Assembly: GCA_021443065.1 (NCBI GenBank)
Contig: JABUUR010000447.1
Span: 1 to 7,454 of the forward strand
DNA from: Fibrobacter sp.
Lineage (GTDB): Bacteria; Fibrobacterota; Fibrobacteria; Fibrobacterales; Fibrobacteraceae
Reading direction: 5' to 3'
Length of the DNA stretch: 7,454 nucleotides
The position numbers and the translations under genes are program-made. The notes under the pieces were generated by a model, which had not been told where the DNA came from, ran no database searches, and saw only the letters and a list, made by a program, of their open reading frames with translations. This document shows, piece after piece, positions 5,528-7,454 of the stretch (the stretch's first letter is position 1; the number at the start of each line of letters is the position of its first letter).

Positions 5528-6406
5528 GTGGATCGTCGTGATTTTATAAAGTCTTGTTCTTTGATGGCTGTGGCGGGTTTACTGTTCGGTTGCCGCAAGA
5601 TTGTTCCAGACGGATTGGAAACTGCATCCGACGCCGGTCTTGCGGGGCCTGGAATTAAGGCGTTTGAAGATGAAGTTCGTTTGGCCATGTCGCACACACG
5701 AGGTCCCATGGATTTGGTGAGAGTAAATGCACCTGGTAAAACAACCTCGGCGACAAGCGACAATCGGTTTGGAATGGCCATCGACCTGGATGCTTGCGAC
5801 GGCTGCGGCAAATGTATTTTGGCATGCATCAAGGAGAACAACATCCCCTTGGTTTCCGATGAAGAAGCGTCTCGCGGTCGCTTTATGCATTGGATCGAAA
5901 TGCGGGGCGGAATCCCTATGATGTGCGCCCATTGTGGTGAAGCCCCTTGCGAAAAGGTCTGCCCTACGGGGGCGGCAAACCACACGCCCGACGGTATTAG
6001 CGCCATGATGTACAAACGCTGTACGGGTTCAAGATTTTGCGGTGCGAACTGCCCTGTCAAAGCTCGCAAATTCAATTTTAACGATGCCCAGAAGTTGGGG
6101 CTGGCAAGGCGATTCAACAAGGGCGTTCCCTTGCGCGAAAAAGGCGTCATGGAAAAGTGCAGCCTTTGTTTGCACCGCCTTCAAGACGACCGGCTGCGTT
6201 TCAAGACGGAATCCTTCGGGGAGTGGCGTGGCCGCGGTGTAAAGACCGCATGCGCCGAAGGCTGCCCCAGGAATGCCATTGTCTTTGGCAATTGGCTGGA
6301 CTCGGAATCCCCCTTGGTCAAGGCCACCTCGGGCAGGCAACTGTACGCGCCCCGGGAGCTTGCGGGCCTGGACCCTTCGGTTGTGTTTCTAATGGGTAAA
6401 CGCTGA
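5528..6406 (+). CDS. Tat-exported 4Fe-4S ferredoxin-type subunit (ActB C-terminal / QrcC-like)
   Basis: Electron-transfer subunit linking the periplasmic cytochromes to the NrfD-type membrane protein. GTG 5528 is preferred to the upstream ATG 5498: AGGAGG (5518-5523) precedes it and it places the twin-arginine motif DRRDFIKS at residues 2-9. From this start it has 292 aa. The export signal ends in LLFGC, so Cys22 may be lipidated. Cluster ligands come in four groups: Cys90/93/96/100; Cys133/136/141/145; Cys165, Ser168, Cys171, Cys175; and Cys211/214 with Cys242/246. The third group reads CTGSRFCGANCP, with Ser replacing the second Cys; ActB and QrcC proteins have Thr there and bind [3Fe-4S]. 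KENNIP, RGRFMHWIEM and the tail APRELAGLDPSVVFL also match the ActB/QrcC pattern. Unlike most ActB, there is no fused molybdopterin-like domain. Confidence 0.9.
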   Translation: MDRRDFIKSCSLMAVAGLLFGCRKIVPDGLETASDAGLAGPGIKAFEDEVRLAMSHTRGPMDLVRVNAPGKTTSATSDNRFGMAIDLDACDGCGKCILACIKENNIPLVSDEEASRGRFMHWIEMRGGIPMMCAHCGEAPCEKVCPTGAANHTPDGISAMMYKRCTGSRFCGANCPVKARKFNFNDAQKLGLARRFNKGVPLREKGVMEKCSLCLHRLQDDRLRFKTESFGEWRGRGVKTACAEGCPRNAIVFGNWLDSESPLVKATSGRQLYAPRELAGLDPSVVFLMGKR

Positions 6407-7454
6407 TGTACAAGTATTTAAGGAACATAGCTCTTGTGCTTTTGCTGCCGGGCCTGTTGGCCATGGGGTATGCTTTGTACAGCGGCCCGGCCTCGTGGGC
6501 TGTAGACGGCTGTACCTTCTGGGGAACTCCTGTTAGTTTGTTTGTGTTCTGGATTGGTCTTGCTCACGCAGGTACGTTGCTGTCGGCAATTTTTCTTGTG
6601 CTGGACATCAAGTTGGACAAGCGCACCGCAATGCTTGCGGAACTTTCCACATTGTGCAGCCTTGCTGTTGCTGTGATTTTTCCGCTAATGCACTTGGGGG
6701 TGCTGGATAGATTCTACATGGTAATGCCCCTTGTCGACGCCCGCATGAATATCGCAAACGTCCGTTCCCCGCTGGTGTGGGATTTTTGCTGCATCCTGAT
6801 ATACGCCGTACTTTCGCTATTGTTCTTCGGGGTCCATCTGGCCGCCAATCGTTTCCCCTCGGTGGCAAAGATTCGCAAGCCCTTGGGTTGGCTTCTTTTC
6901 CCGCTGGTCCTTTGGGTTCATACCGTGGTGAGCCTGGATTTCGCGGCTACCTTCGTGCCCTCGTGGCAGGGCGCGTTTTTTCCGGTGTATTTTATCGTGG
7001 GGGCGATTTATTCGGGACTTGCCCTGGTGGGGTGCATCCTTTGGTTTGAAGGCTACCGCATGCGCCTCCTGGAACAGCTGGTCAAGATTGGTTCCTGGCT
7101 GCTATGCGCCATCTGGCTTTGGAACTTTATGGTCGTCGGTGAATTCTGTGCGTCCGCCTTTGTCTTTGCCGGGCTTTTCCCTCAGTTGCTGCTTGTTTCG
7201 TCCATCAAGAATTCCCGGGTGGGCCGGCTTCTTATTTACATTTCCATCTTGTTCGGTCTCTTGCTGGAACGTGTTTTCCTGGTGTCTCCGAACTTGGGCG
7301 ACGGGGTCTCTTTTGGTTGGGTGGACTTGGGCTTGGTTGTTTTCGGCTTGAGTGTTTTCATATTGGCGTTCTGTAAAATCCGTTGGCATTTGGGGGCTGC
7401 CATTGAAGGCGAGAGCACCTTCTTTGGTGAAGTGGACGACAGTGACATGGTGCA
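6406..7454 (+). CDS. nrfD: NrfD/ActC/QrcD-type quinone-interacting membrane subunit (partial at right edge)
   Basis: Integral membrane subunit expected to bind menaquinone/menaquinol and pass electrons to or from the iron-sulfur subunit. ATG 6406 shares its A with the preceding TGA (TGATG), so translation is probably coupled; no strong Shine-Dalgarno is seen. The frame is open through 349 codons to the edge. I count about ten hydrophobic segments (roughly 7-25, 42-66, 77-97, 122-145, 159-182, 190-214, 226-246, 249-266, 273-293, 303-323), as in ActC rather than the eight of NrfD. Family landmarks are FWIGLAHAGTLLSA (48-61), IFPLMHLG (91-98), VRSPLVWD (119-126), WVHTVVSLDFA (170-180), FFPVYFIVGAIYSG (191-204) and LLERVFLVSP (286-295). 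After the last helix comes a polar, acidic tail (EGESTFFGEVDDSD), so the stop is probably close. The symbol denotes the family only; ActC/QrcD is the nearer match. Confidence 0.9.
   Translation, partial: MYKYLRNIALVLLLPGLLAMGYALYSGPASWAVDGCTFWGTPVSLFVFWIGLAHAGTLLSAIFLVLDIKLDKRTAMLAELSTLCSLAVAVIFPLMHLGVLDRFYMVMPLVDARMNIANVRSPLVWDFCCILIYAVLSLLFFGVHLAANRFPSVAKIRKPLGWLLFPLVLWVHTVVSLDFAATFVPSWQGAFFPVYFIVGAIYSGLALVGCILWFEGYRMRLLEQLVKIGSWLLCAIWLWNFMVVGEFCASAFVFAGLFPQLLLVSSIKNSRVGRLLIYISILFGLLLERVFLVSPNLGDGVSFGWVDLGLVVFGLSVFILAFCKIRWHLGAAIEGESTFFGEVDDSDMV

Noticed and set aside
5479..6150. 223-aa minus-strand frame opposite the iron-sulfur gene
   Set aside because: Antisense to ordered Cys clusters that identify the plus-strand gene; no supporting start signal.
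4579..7454. Nitrite reductase (nrf) operon
   Set aside because: No NrfA catalytic haem motif (CXXCK) is present; the iron-sulfur and membrane subunits resemble ActB/QrcC and ActC/QrcD more than NrfC and NrfD. A downstream nrfA cannot be excluded.

Overview
The window looks like a piece of a Fibrobacter-type chromosome (phylum Fibrobacterota, anaerobic fibre degraders). The grounds are a lipoprotein carrying the FISUMP domain (named after the Fibrobacter succinogenes major paralogous family), a surface esterase with the long Ser/Pro/Ala linker common in that group, and the absence of any phage, plasmid or IS signature. The taxonomic call is inference from protein content; no rRNA or other marker is present.

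Layout, left to right. (1) 1-401, minus: the N-terminal 133 codons of NAD-dependent DNA ligase (ligA), running off the left edge, with two in-frame copies of a 24-bp tandem repeat at the edge. (2) 493-1284, plus: FISUMP-domain lipoprotein with a readable promoter. (3) 1372-2220, plus: helical cytosolic protein of unknown function. (4) 2294-3526, minus: secreted lipid-anchored alpha/beta-hydrolase esterase (CE1 / PHB-depolymerase-like), meeting gene 3 tail to tail over a hairpin that probably terminates both. (5) 3527-3748: intergenic region with a perfect 17-bp palindrome. (6) 3749-3946, plus: 65-aa unknown protein, ending 3 bp from the stop of (7) mntP, 3950-4507, minus, a manganese exporter. 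(8) 4579-7454, plus: a tight four-gene redox operon: monoheme cytochrome c, pentaheme cytochrome c, Tat-exported four-cluster ferredoxin-like subunit, and a ten-helix NrfD/ActC-type quinone-interacting membrane protein that runs off the right edge.

The redox operon is the most interesting part. Its iron-sulfur and membrane subunits match the Alternative Complex III (ActB C-terminal part / ActC) and Qrc (QrcC/QrcD) pattern more closely than classical NrfC/NrfD. The molybdopterin-like subunit that normally accompanies them is not fused to, or placed before, the iron-sulfur subunit. The likely role is electron transfer between the menaquinone pool and periplasmic c-type haems; direction and partner cannot be read from this window.

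Regulation. Several genes (ligA, the 65-aa gene, mntP) lack a Shine-Dalgarno sequence and have a TATNTT hexamer exactly 7 nt before the start codon, as expected of leaderless mRNAs. Others (FISUMP lipoprotein, esterase, pentaheme cytochrome, iron-sulfur subunit) have clear Shine-Dalgarno sites. A perfect 8+8 bp inverted repeat lies in the 71-bp divergent gap between mntP and the redox operon.
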